DNA of 64,000 nucleotides from Synanceia verrucosa. Its lineage: Eukaryota; Chordata; Actinopteri; Perciformes; Synanceiidae. Of this stretch, positions 37,935 through 49,070 are shown one piece after another. The stretch's first letter is position 1, and every line of letters starts with the position of its first letter. The position numbers and the translations under genes are program-made. The notes below the pieces were generated by a model. The model had not been told where the DNA came from. It did no database searches and saw only the letters and a list, made by a program, of their open reading frames with translations. Location of the stretch: the NCBI GenBank assembly GCA_029721515.1, contig CM056550.1, positions 18,351,119 to 18,415,118 of the forward strand. Direction: 5' to 3'.

Positions 37935-38960
37935 TTAATACTTGATTGCATAACCATTGTTTTTGATGACTGCAGCCATGCGTCTTGGCATGCTCTCCAC
38001 CAGCTTCTGACATTGTTCTGCTGTCACAGCAGCCCATTCCTGTTGGACAAATTCAAACAAATTTTCTTTGTTTTTGGGCTTGTGGTTCTCCATTTTGAGT
38101 TTGATGATTTTCCACAGGTTTTCAATTGGATTAAGATCTGGTGATTGAGCAGGCCAAGGCATGGTGCGAATGTTGTGGTTCTCCATCCAGGCTTTAACTG
38201 ACCTTGCCGTGTGGCAAGGGGCATTGTCTTGTTGGAAAATCCAGTCATTCGAGGCAGGAAAGAGTTTTCCAGCTGATGGAAGAAGACTGTTTTCAAGGGT
38301 AGTCCTGTACTTGACCTGGTTCATTCGGCCTTCACACAATTGCATTTGCCCTGTTCCACTCAGACTGAAACAACCCCAGATCATGACTGATCCACCCCAT
38401 GTTTTACTGTAGGGGCAAGACAGTCTGGGTTGTAAGCTTCTCCAGGCTTCCTCCTAACCAGTAAGTTGGCTGGAGTGGGCATCAATTCAAAATTGGATTC
38501 ATCACTGAAGAGCACCTTAGCCCAATCATCAACAGTCCAATCCTTGTGGTCTCGAGCAAAGAGTAACCGGGCCTTCCTCTGCCTTTCATTGATGAAGGGC
38601 TTCTTGCGTGCTCTGTGTGACTTCAAACCAGCTTCAACAAGTCGGTTTCGAACTGTCCTTGCCGAGCAAGTCGCATTTCTCGACAGTGCCCACTCATTTT
38701 TAAGGTCCCTGGAGGTCTGACGACGATTCCTGACACAGGAACGGATGAGTGCACGGTCATCTCGTGGGGTAGAAAGAGCGTTTCCTGCCACGCCAGGTAG
38801 CAATTTGGTAGTGCCATGTTCAGCTTGTTTTTTTGTTGGAATGAGCGGCTGTCTTGAGATCTTCAGTTTTTTTCGCTACCTGTCTCTCACTCATGCCAAT
38901 TTCCAGCAGTGCCAAGATGGCTGCCTTTGTTGCTTCACATAATTCTTTTGTTTTAGGCAT
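37935..38960 (-). pseudogene. Tc1-type DD34E transposase with two frameshifts
   Basis: A cut-and-paste transposase that would bind the element's inverted repeats and catalyse excision and TA insertion in the nucleus. The start ATG is at 38960 (MPKTKELCEATKAAIL...), followed by an N-terminal helix-turn-helix region (SERQVAKK). A second DNA-binding part (around RQTSRDLKNEW) and the catalytic core follow. The first catalytic Asp is in VLFSDESNF, the second in QQDNAPCHT, and the Glu is in SPDLNPIENLW. There are 34 residues between the second Asp and the Glu, so all three DD34E residues are present. Full length would be about 340 codons, normal for Tc1. The frame breaks at a seven-T run (38867-38873 on the plus strand; apparent +1) and at a C4 run (38395-38398; apparent -1 just before MIWGCFS). 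Both are in homopolymers, so sequencing error is possible. The stop is at 37935-37937. Confidence 0.9.
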
Positions 38961-39190
38961 TATGTGAGAGCTGACAACTTCTGAGTTGTGCTACGGCTTG
39001 AATGTAAGCAGGAAACCACTCTAGGCCTTTGCATGTGCAGTGCTGCTTGTGACATGAAATGGCCTCTTATATACCCTGGGAATCAATTAAGCTTAAGAAT
39101 GTCAAATAGGACATAAAGTATTATGTGACCAGCTGCATTTTTTGTTGTGTTCATTGTATTATACGTTTAGTGGTACCAGATATTAGAATG

Positions 39191-39241
39191 AACAAGAAAT
39201 TGAAGAAAACAAGGGTGGTCTAATAATTTTTTCCATGACTG
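39191..39241 (-). repeat. Right terminal inverted repeat of the Tc1-type element
   Basis: 51 bp beginning aacaagaaattgaag and ending ccatgactg, the exact reverse complement of 37637-37687. Confidence 0.93.
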
Positions 39242-39403
39242 TATATATATTATATATGTATGTAAATTCCTCAGCGACCTATGTAGAATATCACATTATA
39301 TCGCAATACCACAATATTGCAATAATGTATCATATCGAGATTCAAGTATTGCAATACATATCGTATCATGAAGTCCTTGTCAATACCCTCCCCTAGAATA
39401 AAC

Positions 39404-40386
39404 TGTCCAAAAGTCCCTGCCTGTCTTTTTGTAAATGGTCTTCTTTGTGAGTCCTGGTCCGTGTCCATGCCTAAATCACTCTCTATATTTGTCTTTGTCC
39501 TTGTCTGTTTGTGTCCTTGTGTGGTGTCTCTGGATGTGTCCCTGTTTATCACTGTGTGTGTGTCCCTGTGTCGCTATGCACCCGAGGCTGTGTGACTCCA
39601 TTAGTGTGTATCTGTATGTGTGTGTGTGTGTGTCGTTGCGTGCATTGCTGTCTAGATAAGTGTCCATGCGCTGGTGCATGCAGGCTGCAGATGCCTGGTG
39701 GTGATGTGGTCAGAGCTGTTCTATGGAACATACTGTACTGAAGCTGCGCCGCTGCAGCAAAGGTGCTAAAAATAGAAGGTGCTGATAAAGAGGAAGAAAA
39801 AAAACAAAACAAAAAAAAAACAAAACAGCGTGAAACCGACTCGCCAAGCTGGTTCCTGTTTGAGCTCTCAGCCGGGGGGCGAGAGGAGCTGTGCAAGTCC
39901 AGGCCGAGCTAAAATACAACCCAAAGCATCGGAGTTAAAATAAAAAAGCACCCATGTGTTTATATTAAGGGTTAGGGTTTGGATTTATGGATTTGCACCA
40001 GGGAAGCTATATGCAGTAACTGCAACCACATCTGACGCCGTCTCCGAGGTCTGCCAGAGAACCAGTCTAGCTGGTGTTTATCAGTGCGTCTAGAAAAACA
40101 GTACGCTCAAAGAATGTTGGTGTAAAGTTAATTAGCGTGAAAACTCGTAAAGTGAACGATGAGGCTGGTTTCTTTGCAAATATGTGCAGCTATAGATCAG
40201 CGTGAATCCTTCCCCTCTACTCATTTATATACATATGAGCTGTAGCCTCGCTGTTAGCCTCAAGTGACTGGCATCGTCCTGTTATGTGTTGACTTTTTTT
40301 TTTTTTTCCTAAATGTAACAAAACCACAGATGTCAGTGCGTTGAGTTGTTTTTTATTATTAAAATAATAAATTGTACACAAGGAAG
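39404..40386. other. Intron 1 segment with GT-rich microsatellite
   Basis: GT-rich sequence at 39480-39660 includes a (TG)n run at 39616-39633. An A-rich stretch (aaaaaacaaaac-like) lies at 39796-39826. No exon. Confidence 0.5.
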
Positions 40387-40565
40387 TAGGATGGGAAAAA
40401 TATTGCATATATACACACACACAGATTATTTTTTTTTTTATTTTATTCACTTTATTTGGACGTGCAGAAGTTGCTCTGGATTTAGAATCGGCCCAAATCA
40501 TGATTTTTTTTGGGGGGGTGTAAAAAATAATGACAAGAAATGAACTGTAGATCAAGAAGAAACAG
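40387..40565 (+). repeat. MITE-A copy 9 (internal fragment)
   Basis: gaagttgctctggatttaga, cggcccaaatcatgattttt and gatcaagaagaaacag match the right-middle part of MITE-A copies at 8601 and 19165. Tips are not preserved apart from a possible aggatgggaaaaatattg at the left. Confidence 0.6.
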
Positions 40566-41925
40566 CCCTCAGTACAGTGTGTGATATTAGTTAATTATTA
40601 TTGCCTATTAAAGCCATAACACTCTTGTTTTTGCCACAGAGTGTAAATGTAATGCAGAAAAAAATATTCTGTGTGGAAAAAACCAGCTATATATTGAATA
40701 TTTAATAATAATTAGCACAAAACTTTCACCTCTAGATTGCCCCAGCTTATGAATGGTAAACTACTGCACAGTTTTTATTAGCAGCCTTCTCCAAGAAATC
40801 TAATTAAATGACAACCTGGACGCTCAGTGACGTGCTTAATTTCATTTTAAGCATCTTTAAGTGTGTGACAACTGCAATAATTTATCACCATATCAACCGC
40901 AGATGATTAGTAATTTGTTTTGATGCGCTCCACAACAAAACACATAATCACCCAGCACAAAAATAATCACAGAACAGAAACCACAGCTCTTAAAGTGACA
41001 AGCTGCAGATGACTTTTATTGTGGAGAGTTTTTTTTTTTTACCCAAAGGGAGGAGTCGAGGAGTCCGACGCGTCTATTTTCCTGCGTCTTGAAGATGTCA
41101 GCGGACACCCAGCCCTCCACACTTTTATGGCCTTGTTTTTCTCTACTTCCTGCCCTCTCCTCATCCTTGACCTCATGCACTGTACCTCCATAACGTAACA
41201 CACGTGAAGCGCTGGGTGTGTTTTCGGCTCCCTGCACCCCCAACGTTCCCATTAGGAATTCTCCCCCATTCCCAGAATCCTGTTTCACCATAGCAACGCC
41301 AGCATGTCTGCGCTTCACCACATTCCCTTTTTTTTCCCCCTGCTCTCTTTTTTATACCCCAGTCAGTTTTTATGGCTGCACCCCCACTCTCCCTGCATTC
41401 CTTCAGGAATTTTGGCCCTCGTTCAGCAATCCTAAATCAACTGCAGGCCGTTGCAGCACCAGGGGCCCCTTCGCTCGGCATCTGTCACCCCACATGTTGA
41501 CCCCGGGGAGGGTTTTATACGTGGAAAAGGAGGCTGACGATCGGGCCTCTGACGACCTTTCCTGCCAAGGTTTCGCTGACGCTCCCTGCCTGTCATTTAC
41601 TCACTCTTTTACTTCCACTTTGTCTTCTCATTGTCACGACCCGACGCATCGTCCGACAGCGTTTAACTAACCTTTGTGACCCACATTACTCTCAGCTTCC
41701 CTCGGCGATGACTGATTTGGTAGCCTGCCGTTTAATCTCACCGCTAAGACTTAAATTTATTCCACACCCCTGCGTTTCACAGACAAGTTATATGTAAAAA
41801 TAAAGGTGCAACAATAAAATTCAACATCAATTTCTCATCCTTCTCCCTTATACAGATCCATAAAAGCATCTCTCAGTTCAGCGCCTCATTATTCATTATT
41901 GTAGAAGATGTAAACTCATAGAAAG
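40566..41925. other. Intron 1 segment, no supported gene
   Basis: Pyrimidine-rich sequence around 41220-41640 with overlapping open frames on both strands that match nothing I know. No exon called. Confidence 0.35.
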
Positions 41926-42128
41926 TAGGTGTGGATTTTGGCCAGGACTTCACGATATGATACGTATCACGATACTTGAGTCACTATACGATAAATATGG
42001 TGATATTGAGATCGGCCCAAAACATGATTATTTTGGGGGGAATCAATATTAAGAAATTAAAAATCAATATTATATCATAAGTAAAAGTATTGTGATATAT
42101 TGCCATATTGATATTTTTCCCACCTCTA
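41926..42128 (+). mobile_element. MITE-A copy 10, 203 bp
   Basis: Starts taggtgtggattttggcc and ends tgatatttttcccacctcta, with aggacttcacgatatgatac, gtatcacgatacttgagtca and the atcggcccaaaacatgatta block. Flanks atagaaag / atggatag match in 6 of 8 bases. Confidence 0.8.
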
Positions 42129-43358
42129 ATGGATAGTGTGTCAAAACTTATCAGGCGTATGTGGTGTGAAGCGCTTCATATTTATCACTTTAACATTAAA
42201 TAAAACCTTCAGAAAGACTAGACTCACTTTGGCAGCCTCCAGCTCTTGTCTTTATTTCTTCTAGAGCTCTGCCTTTCTCTTTATGAGGAAAAAAAGAAAG
42301 AAAATTTGAGTGGAAATAAATTTGTTCTACAGATGTTGTCTGTCGTTTTCTCCCCCATGACTCCACAGCCTTCCCTCTACCTCTATATGACCCTGTCTGC
42401 TCATCTACTCCGTCCATGTTTTCCTCTGCGGTGCGTCATCTGCTCTTCACATGCTGATTAACAAACTGCTCTTAATTGATTCATAATAACGCTGAGCTCC
42501 GTCAACACCAGGGCCCCTCTGCTCTGCTTTAACATAAAATTTAGGGTGGATCGAGTCGCTCGCGACGGCACTTCAAGTGTTCCTGTACATGTGGGAGGCG
42601 CTCGGATGACAAGTCTGCTGCACATTAGTCCCATGATTTAGTGAGTTTGGCTGCGGCGCCGGCCTCACAATCCACCCCCACCCCCACCCTCCTTGTGGTC
42701 GTCCATTGTGTTCGGTCTGGGTCCGATTCCCAGTTTGGTGGCTCGTTAATGGCACCTGTAAACACTTCTATTTTTTCCCATCTGCATTTAAAATAACATT
42801 AATATCCAGGCTCCGAAATGAAGTACAAAGCTTATGATTACCGTATTTTTTATACTGTGCATTAATTTATTGCTTCACAAAGGCATCAAACATATTTAGG
42901 CAGCGAAGGATTGAAAACGAGTGCGTTTGGCTCCGAGGGCTTTGGACATCATGAGTTTCCTGTCAAAGCACATCTTTTGTTGCAGTGAAGTGATCCTGCT
43001 TTCTGTTTTCAGCTGGTAAAGCTGTCCTAATCCATCCATTAAACCCCTCTGTTCCCAGTCAATTTACACTGAATGTAAACTCTGCTGTGTTTAGCCAGAC
43101 TAAGCTCATTGTGGTCCGTCCTGCAAGCCAAACATGTGCAGCAGACCTCTCCTTTTTTTTATTTAGGAATCACATCTTTTTACCCCGTCATTATTGCATT
43201 AAAAGTGGTCCTGTTTGATCAGCGGTGGCCTCATACAGTGCTTACAGTGGTGTGTTTGTTCCTGCACATTACAGACTGTTTCCAGACCTCTGAACCTCCG
43301 CCTGCATCTCCACTTTATTCTGTTGTTGTCCAGTTAAAGTCAAGGTTATGAGCTTCAC
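42129..43358. other. Intron 1 segment, no supported feature
   Basis: No exon or recognised repeat. Confidence 0.4.
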
Positions 43359-43432
43359 TAGGAGTGGGTACTGGAAAGGACTTCACCATGCAATACGTAT
43401 CGCGATACATTATTGTGATATTTTGATATTGC
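43359..43432 (+). repeat. MITE-A copy 11 (left end only)
   Basis: taggagtgggtactgg, aaaggacttcaccatgc, acgtatcgcgatacattatt and gtgatattttgatattg are followed by unrelated sequence; the right half is missing. Confidence 0.7.
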
Positions 43433-44058
43433 GCGCACTCTTTGTCCAGCTTATTAGTTATTTCATTTGAAAGCCCAAAGCAGCATCAGGCGAGCAGCAT
43501 CATTTCTTTGTGTTTTTTTTTTTAATTTAATCTTATTCTTATTTCCAGTGAACTTATGTGCACGTTTCCCTCACCAGATTTAAACTTTTCTGTGTGTTTT
43601 ACCGAAAACAAACAAAGATGGTTGAACCAGGATTAAAGTGTTTAAGGAGTTTAGGCAAATAAATGTTGAAAATATTGTGCCAAAACTGATGAACGCTGCA
43701 GGCGTTTCTGAAACAACGGGCTTTGATTACGGGATTAAACCAATAATAGTTTGGTCAGTGACATCATCTGAGTGTTAGTCTAGATTAATAACATCTTTGG
43801 TTGAATATTTTTAGATGTTCAGGCTAATCATTGACATCTCTTTGCCACACTGTTTTTTTTTTCATTTCCTGAACTATTTTAATCCTGGTTCAACCATCTA
43901 CACCACTTTTTAACTTTATTTTGAAGTTTATCACTAATATTATCCAGCGCTCACATTGACCAGACTTTTGACTAACAATCGATTAGTTAATTAAATTAAA
44001 TTATGCGAGATGTGCGCATAAGTTATTCGGCATGGGAAAAAAAAGACTAATCGGTGAC
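43433..44058. other. Intron 1 segment, no supported feature
   Basis: No exon. Two short similar stretches (ttgaaccaggattaaag at 43622 and its approximate reverse complement near 43880) hint at a decayed inverted-repeat element. Confidence 0.35.
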
Positions 44059-44253
44059 TAGGAATGGGTATTGGCAAGGACTTCACGATACGATGTGTAT
44101 CACGATACTTGAGTCACGATAGGACACCTTATTGCAATATTGTTAGGTATATATCGCAATATATTGCAATATTCGATACAGTTCACTGAGAAATTTAAAA
44201 TGTAGCTCAAAATCGCAATAGATTGCCACATAGATATTTTTTTCCCATCACTA
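44059..44253 (+). mobile_element. MITE-A copy 12, 195 bp, with target duplication
   Basis: Starts taggaatgggtattggcaag, then gacttcacgatacgatg and gtatcacgatacttgagtca, and ends atttttttcccatcacta. Flanks tcggtgac (44051-44058) and atggtgac (44254-44261) share the last six bases. Confidence 0.8.
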
Positions 44254-45981
44254 ATGGTGACCACAAAGTGCTGACAGGTGTGGATGAGATCAGGTGGTTT
44301 GAAGATGATCCACAGAAATAACAAATGTTTGATCTGCTTGTTTCTTCATGCATCATGAAAACTGTTGTTTCTTTACGAAACAGAATTAAAAAATGTTCAA
44401 GCTGTTAGGCAGAAGTCTTTTATTTGATCTGTGACTTTGCATTTTAACTGTAACGCCGCTGTGCCATTTACCACAGAATGACCTCCAGGGATGTCGTGGT
44501 GTCTTTGGCATCTCAAATCCTCTCGCTTTAGGATCTTCAGCTGGCAAATAAAACATTTCTCACATGAACGTGCTGCTTTAGATGTAATTAAAGGTGAAGT
44601 AGACAGTGAGGTCTTTGCTCTTTTATCGCAGATGTGCAGTAGATCACATAGCTGTCACATCTCCAGCTCTGCGAGCGTACAGTTACTAACACGAAGAGCG
44701 TCGCCTTGTTGGCGACACCTTATCCAGCCAAAACACAGCCGCTCATATGATGAGCCATACATTATGCAGGAAGTCATGGCATCACCTTTTCTGTACAGAG
44801 GAAGATCCGCAGTGGTAGAGCAGCTCTTTTATTTCGTTTTTAAAAACTGTAGATAAAATGTAAAAGCGCTGCTGCTCTGCAGGAAGTCGCTGGTTCGCCG
44901 CCGTCGTACCTTTCATTACAGTTTGCTGTATCTGTGCTGCTGCTGCTCTGGTTTTAAAGAGGAACTAATGACCAAGTTTAAGTTCAAGTCCAGATCAGCT
45001 GAGAAAACGTGGCTGCTGTGCGTTCATCAAGCTGAAACGGCTAAAAATGCAGCAACAGCCGCCAGCGAACTGGAAACTATTAGCGCTGTGTGTTTACCAC
45101 TGAGTTTATTTAATACAAATTAAAACAGATGCGGTTGAAAATGTGGCAGGAAATGCTAATGAATGTGATCTAAGTGATTCTTAATCTTAATTTTGCTGCC
45201 TGGAAATGAATTAAGAGCATAAAAGGTGTGTAATTATGACGAAAATGACTGATAGTGTTTAATGACTAGGTCCAGGTGTCATACCTGAGTTCAGTTACTT
45301 TTTTGATACCTTTATAAAAAATAATAAATAATACCTTTTTCTGTACATTACATTTTTTTGTAGTTTAACCAAATGATTTCTCAGATGTTAATGTTGTAAA
45401 CACCAACAGCAGCGTTATGATATTATTCAGGAGTAATTCTGTCAAAGGATAAATTAACAGGACCATAAATCTGATTTGATGCTGGTGTGTTTTGTCCCCA
45501 TTGAAGAAGCTTTTACTCTGAAGTGGAGGAACCATTAAAGAGACCAATTAAAGTGCTTTCTCCTGTAATAACTCTCCTATAACGGACTTATGAACATGAA
45601 CAGAAATGTAAACCCAAACCTTTTATGACCTCAAACGTCTCTTTGATGCATCTGTGTTGCAGTTTCTACATACTGATCGTGTATGCCCATACTGATGGAA
45701 GATAATTTCACTGATGGTCCTCGACTTGAGGCTAGAGGCAGGCCATGATCCATGATCGTAAACCAGACAGGCGCTCGGATGTCCTTAGCTGTCCTGTCCT
45801 GTCCGAACTGGCAAACACATTTTAATTTCTGAGAGCATCTTTAGATGTGAAAATATAGCCTGGTTTGCACGATTACCAGCGTGCAGGAAGCTGCTAAAGG
45901 TAATTAGAAAGGAGGACTGAGTCTATCTGGAGCCTTCATGAAACAAGCAACATAGATTTCCTCTCTGAGTATAAACCTCTG
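44254..45981. other. Intron 1 segment, no supported gene
   Basis: The interval 45265-45360 (acttttttgatacctttat and acctttttctgtacatt) resembles degraded MITE-B ends but is too diverged to call. No exon. Confidence 0.35.
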
Positions 45982-45989
45982 CCATCAGG

Positions 45990-46434
45990 TAGAGCTGTGC
46001 GATCCGGACAAAATTGTATATCCTGATGTAGCTAATTTCATATCCCGAGATTGATGTGTATATATATATACACAATATAGTTTTTTTTTTTTTTGATGTA
46101 ACGTTACTGGTAACGTTATTTTTGCTTTCCATTGCATGCTCCTGCATCTCCTCTGTGATGTAATCAGTGTTATATCCCCAGTATGCTTTTATTCTGAAGG
46201 CTTAGTTTTTACTTTTACATTGTAGTTTGGCTGGTAATAAAGATGTGGTTGTGGTTGAGATGTGCTTTACACAGCGTATCTAAACCACAACCAGAGTGAC
46301 ATTAACGTTAGCTTAGCAACAGAGCTAACCCGAGTAGCTACATGTTGAAATTATGATATAAACAACATAGGCTTATATCATTTTTATACCTCACTACGAT
46401 ATATATAGTTCAAGTTATATTGCACACAGCTCTA
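45990..46434 (+). mobile_element. MITE-C copy 2, 445 bp, with target duplication
   Basis: Ends TAGAGCTGTGCG and TTGCACACAGCTCTA are inverted repeats. Flanks ccatcagg (45982-45989) and ccagcagg (46435-46442) match in 7 of 8 bases, an hAT-like footprint. Shares at least four internal blocks with 25034-25478. A poly-T run and (TA) dinucleotides lie at 46056-46095. No open frame for a transposase. Confidence 0.8.
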
Positions 46435-46442
46435 CCAGCAGG

Positions 46443-47334
46443 AATAATAATGTGCTAAAGTCAAATGTGTAAACAATGCAGTGTAGCACTGAAAAAGGCA
46501 AATTTCCTCTCAGGGGTGATAGAGTTTATTTCATCTATCTCTATTTATCAACTAATATATCTGGGATCAGGTCAAAAACATGCCAAACACTTCCTGAATC
46601 CAGCTCAGTGATCGTCTCACTAACATGAGATTGATAATCAAATCTTAGAAAAGGAACCACATCAGCATCGTTCCCAAAACTATTGCTTTAAGAGTCTTGA
46701 AATGTGCCTTTGGAAAGCTCTCCTAAGAGCGGCCATTACTGCTTTAGTATGAGCGAGCAGGATTCTGCCACTTCCATCATCCTTCAGATGACCTCCTTTA
46801 TAAAGCTGTTAGACCTCAGCGTCTGATGGATGAAGCTCTCTCTGTGTTTAGATGCTGTGCTGTCGCCTCTCCAGCAGGGACAATGCTCTCTCACATCACA
46901 GCTCTCACATGAATAGGCAGCGATGTCGACGCTGTTCTTATCTACAGTCTGTCCAGAGTCTGAGAGAGAGGAAAGAGGATCGGATCAGTGAGCCTGCAGC
47001 GCTCCACACTATGTGTTTTAAGTACATGACGTCCTCTGAACTGAGCACAGCAGGGCAGAATTAAAAGCCGGCGCAACACTAAGACAAATAAGGGTGTGTC
47101 TGCTGCAGAATTCAGCTTCTATAACGTGAGAGGGGAAGGTTCATCATCAAACAAAGCACTTAGTGTTGTTCCCATGTACAGCAGGGGTGGACTCTGTGAG
47201 ATGTTATCAGTTTCAACACGTATGGAGGGCATTAGCTACGACTCTGAAGGTGGAAACAGCATTCGACTTTCTCACTCACAGCTTTTTTTAGCTGCAACCA
47301 TTCAAACACATTTTCTTTTTGATTCACCGGTTAT
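46443..47334. other. Intron 1 segment, no supported feature
   Basis: No exon or recognised repeat. Confidence 0.4.
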
Positions 47335-47606
47335 CAGGGCTGGGTATTGGCAAGGACTTCACGATCCGATACATATGGCGATACTTCAGTCACGAATCAT
47401 TATTGTGATTTGCGATATATTGTGATATATTGGCATATATTGTGATATTATAGTTCACTGATAGATTTAAAATGCAGATTAAAATACCAGTTGTATAAAT
47501 GTATGTGTATGTATCGCGATACTGGAGTCACGATACGATACATTATTGTGATATTGCGATATATTGTGATATGTGCCATATTCTACATAGTTCACTGAGA
47601 ATGTTT
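47335..47606 (+). repeat. MITE-A copy 13 (partially duplicated)
   Basis: Left end cagggctgggtattggcaag, then the usual acttcacgatccgatac body. A second head-like segment starts gtatcgcgatactggagtc at about 47514 and runs to catagttcactgagaatg. The internal duplication suggests slippage or recombination between copies. The right tip is missing. Confidence 0.7.
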
Positions 47607-47646
47607 TTTTTTTCTTCTTAGTTTTCAAAGTGGCCACCGTCACCCC

Positions 47647-47650
<4 letters not shown>

Positions 47651-47706
<56 letters not shown>
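47651..47706. repeat. (AT)n microsatellite
   Basis: 56 bp of AT dinucleotides with one interruption (aaat), just after MITE-A copy 13. Confidence 0.95.
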
Positions 47707-48549
47707 TTGTGATTTGTGCTTGTGCAGAGGGCAGGGCAGTCCATGGAAAACATTTTGAGTGAATCCCAGGAAGCAAAAGGAGGAATGAATGAATGAAAAA
47801 AAAAAAACATGTCTGCAAAAATACTCAAACACCATTAATTTCCACTAATGCCACCCTACTGAGCTAAGCTAAGCTAACACCAAGAGCAGTGACTCACTCA
47901 ACTACTGCTGGAATCACAAAAAAAGGAAAGAGCTGGCGCCCAACCCTTGATTACTTTGCAATATGTCCTTTTGTTTACAAGCCGTAAAGACGTACGATAT
48001 GAAAGAGACGCTGCATCAGACCCTTTGGAAATAGTTTCAGGAAGTTTCTAAGAATAAACAACAGTGTTTTAGGCAGCAAAATGTATTGGAATATTGGAAA
48101 CTGGTCATAATAATGAGTGTGGTTGCTTTCTATTTCCTGCCATTTGTGTTCCCAACTATAGTACGACAGTAGGAACGATGGGTCCTGAACCCAGAGGGCA
48201 GCTTCTCTCTTTACCTTTAACGAGCTGAGGTGAAACCGGAACTTCCAGCTTCTCTTATAGAAGTAAGAAAACATTCACAATGTCATTTGCAGTAATGCAA
48301 ATCATGAAGCCTTGCAGCGTAACCGTGCTGCACAGACCATCCTGCAGCCGCATGGTAAATGTCTTTTTATTGTAGTTTTCTTTTGGACAGAACCAAACAG
48401 GCTAACTGCTTCCCCTCCTGTTTGTACACTATTCTGTGCTAAGCTAACGGTTAGCACGACGGCGGCATGCTGCCAGACAGCAGAGAAAACAGCTAAAAGA
48501 TGCTAGAACATCATCCTCTGCTATCTAGGAAGTGATGTCATCGTTCTTT
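47707..48549. other. Intron 1 segment, no supported feature
   Basis: No exon or recognised repeat. Confidence 0.4.
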
Positions 48550-49070
48550 TTTTCTGTCCTGTTCTCTGAGTCATGCCACGTGCAGAACTACTCTGATGAC
48601 ACTGCAGTCGTGGAGTTTATCAGGGATGGAGAAGAGGGGAGCGCAGGAGCTTGGTTGAGGAGTACGGCCAAGACCAAAGAGAAGGTGGTGGATTTTTGGA
48701 GGTCCTCTCCACATCTGCAGCAGGTCTCCGTTGAGGGGTCAGATGTGGAGGTAGTCAGGACCTTCAGATACCATCCAGCTCTGGCTTCCTGTTCTAAAAG
48801 GCTCAGAGCAGACTCTACTTCCTGTGGAGGCTGCGCTCTTTGGACATCTGGTGGAAACTCCTGCAGATGTTTTACCAGTGTGACGCTGCCAGCATCCTCT
48901 TCTGTGCTGGGGAGGAGGCATCAAGAGGACGGACGCCATCAGGGCCTCCACCCTGTGCAGCTCCATCAGCATCAGTGCTGCTGCCTCCATCCTGAGAAAG
49001 TCCTTCGTCCCACAGGACATAGGACTCTTCAGCTCCTCCTCACTGAGATACACATTCACCGATTCCATCT
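48550..49070 (+). pseudogene. Reverse-transcriptase relic of a LINE (L2/Rex-like)
   Basis: Conceptual translation gives SESCHVQNYSDDTAVVEFIR, where YSDD fits the catalytic (Y/F)xDD box of reverse transcriptase. STAKTKEKVVDFWRSSP and GSDVEVVRTFRY follow, motifs typical of the RT C-terminal part of fish L2/CR1/Rex-like LINEs. After about 48780 the continuation (QSRLYFLWRLRSLDIWWKLL, then MFYQCDAASILFCAG) is in another frame. A segment between IRDGEEG and STAKTKE appears deleted, and stops follow. The long open frame 48532-49428 is therefore a mosaic of a dead LINE and chance sequence, not a gene. 5' truncation is typical of LINE insertions. Confidence 0.75.

Larger units (their letters stand above)
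37637..39241 (-). mobile_element. Tc1-type transposon, 1605 bp, nested in MITE-A
   Basis: Terminal inverted repeats start cagtcatggaaaaaattatt and are identical over 51 bp at both ends, with weaker similarity further in. It is flanked by TA (37635-37636 and 39242-39243), the Tc1/mariner target duplication. It encodes one transposase on the minus strand (37935-38960) with two single-base indels. Perfect terminal repeats and only two lesions point to a recent insertion, later than the MITE-A copy it splits. The copy could be mobile only in trans. Confidence 0.93.
37241..39395 (-). mobile_element. MITE-A copy 8, composite split by a Tc1-type transposon
   Basis: Left tip TAGAGGTGGG, right tip CCTCCCCTA, flanked by a perfect 8-bp duplication gaataaac (37233-37240 and 39396-39403). 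Without the Tc1 element and its TA duplication it is about 548 bp. It has two successive MITE-A heads (ctgatataatattgattttt at about 37276 and again at about 37485) separated by the block shared with 33599-33713, so it may be a dimer or a nested pair. The right half carries cctatgtagaatatcacatt and gtatcatgaagtccttgtc. The Tc1 sits in the TA-rich middle. Confidence 0.8.
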
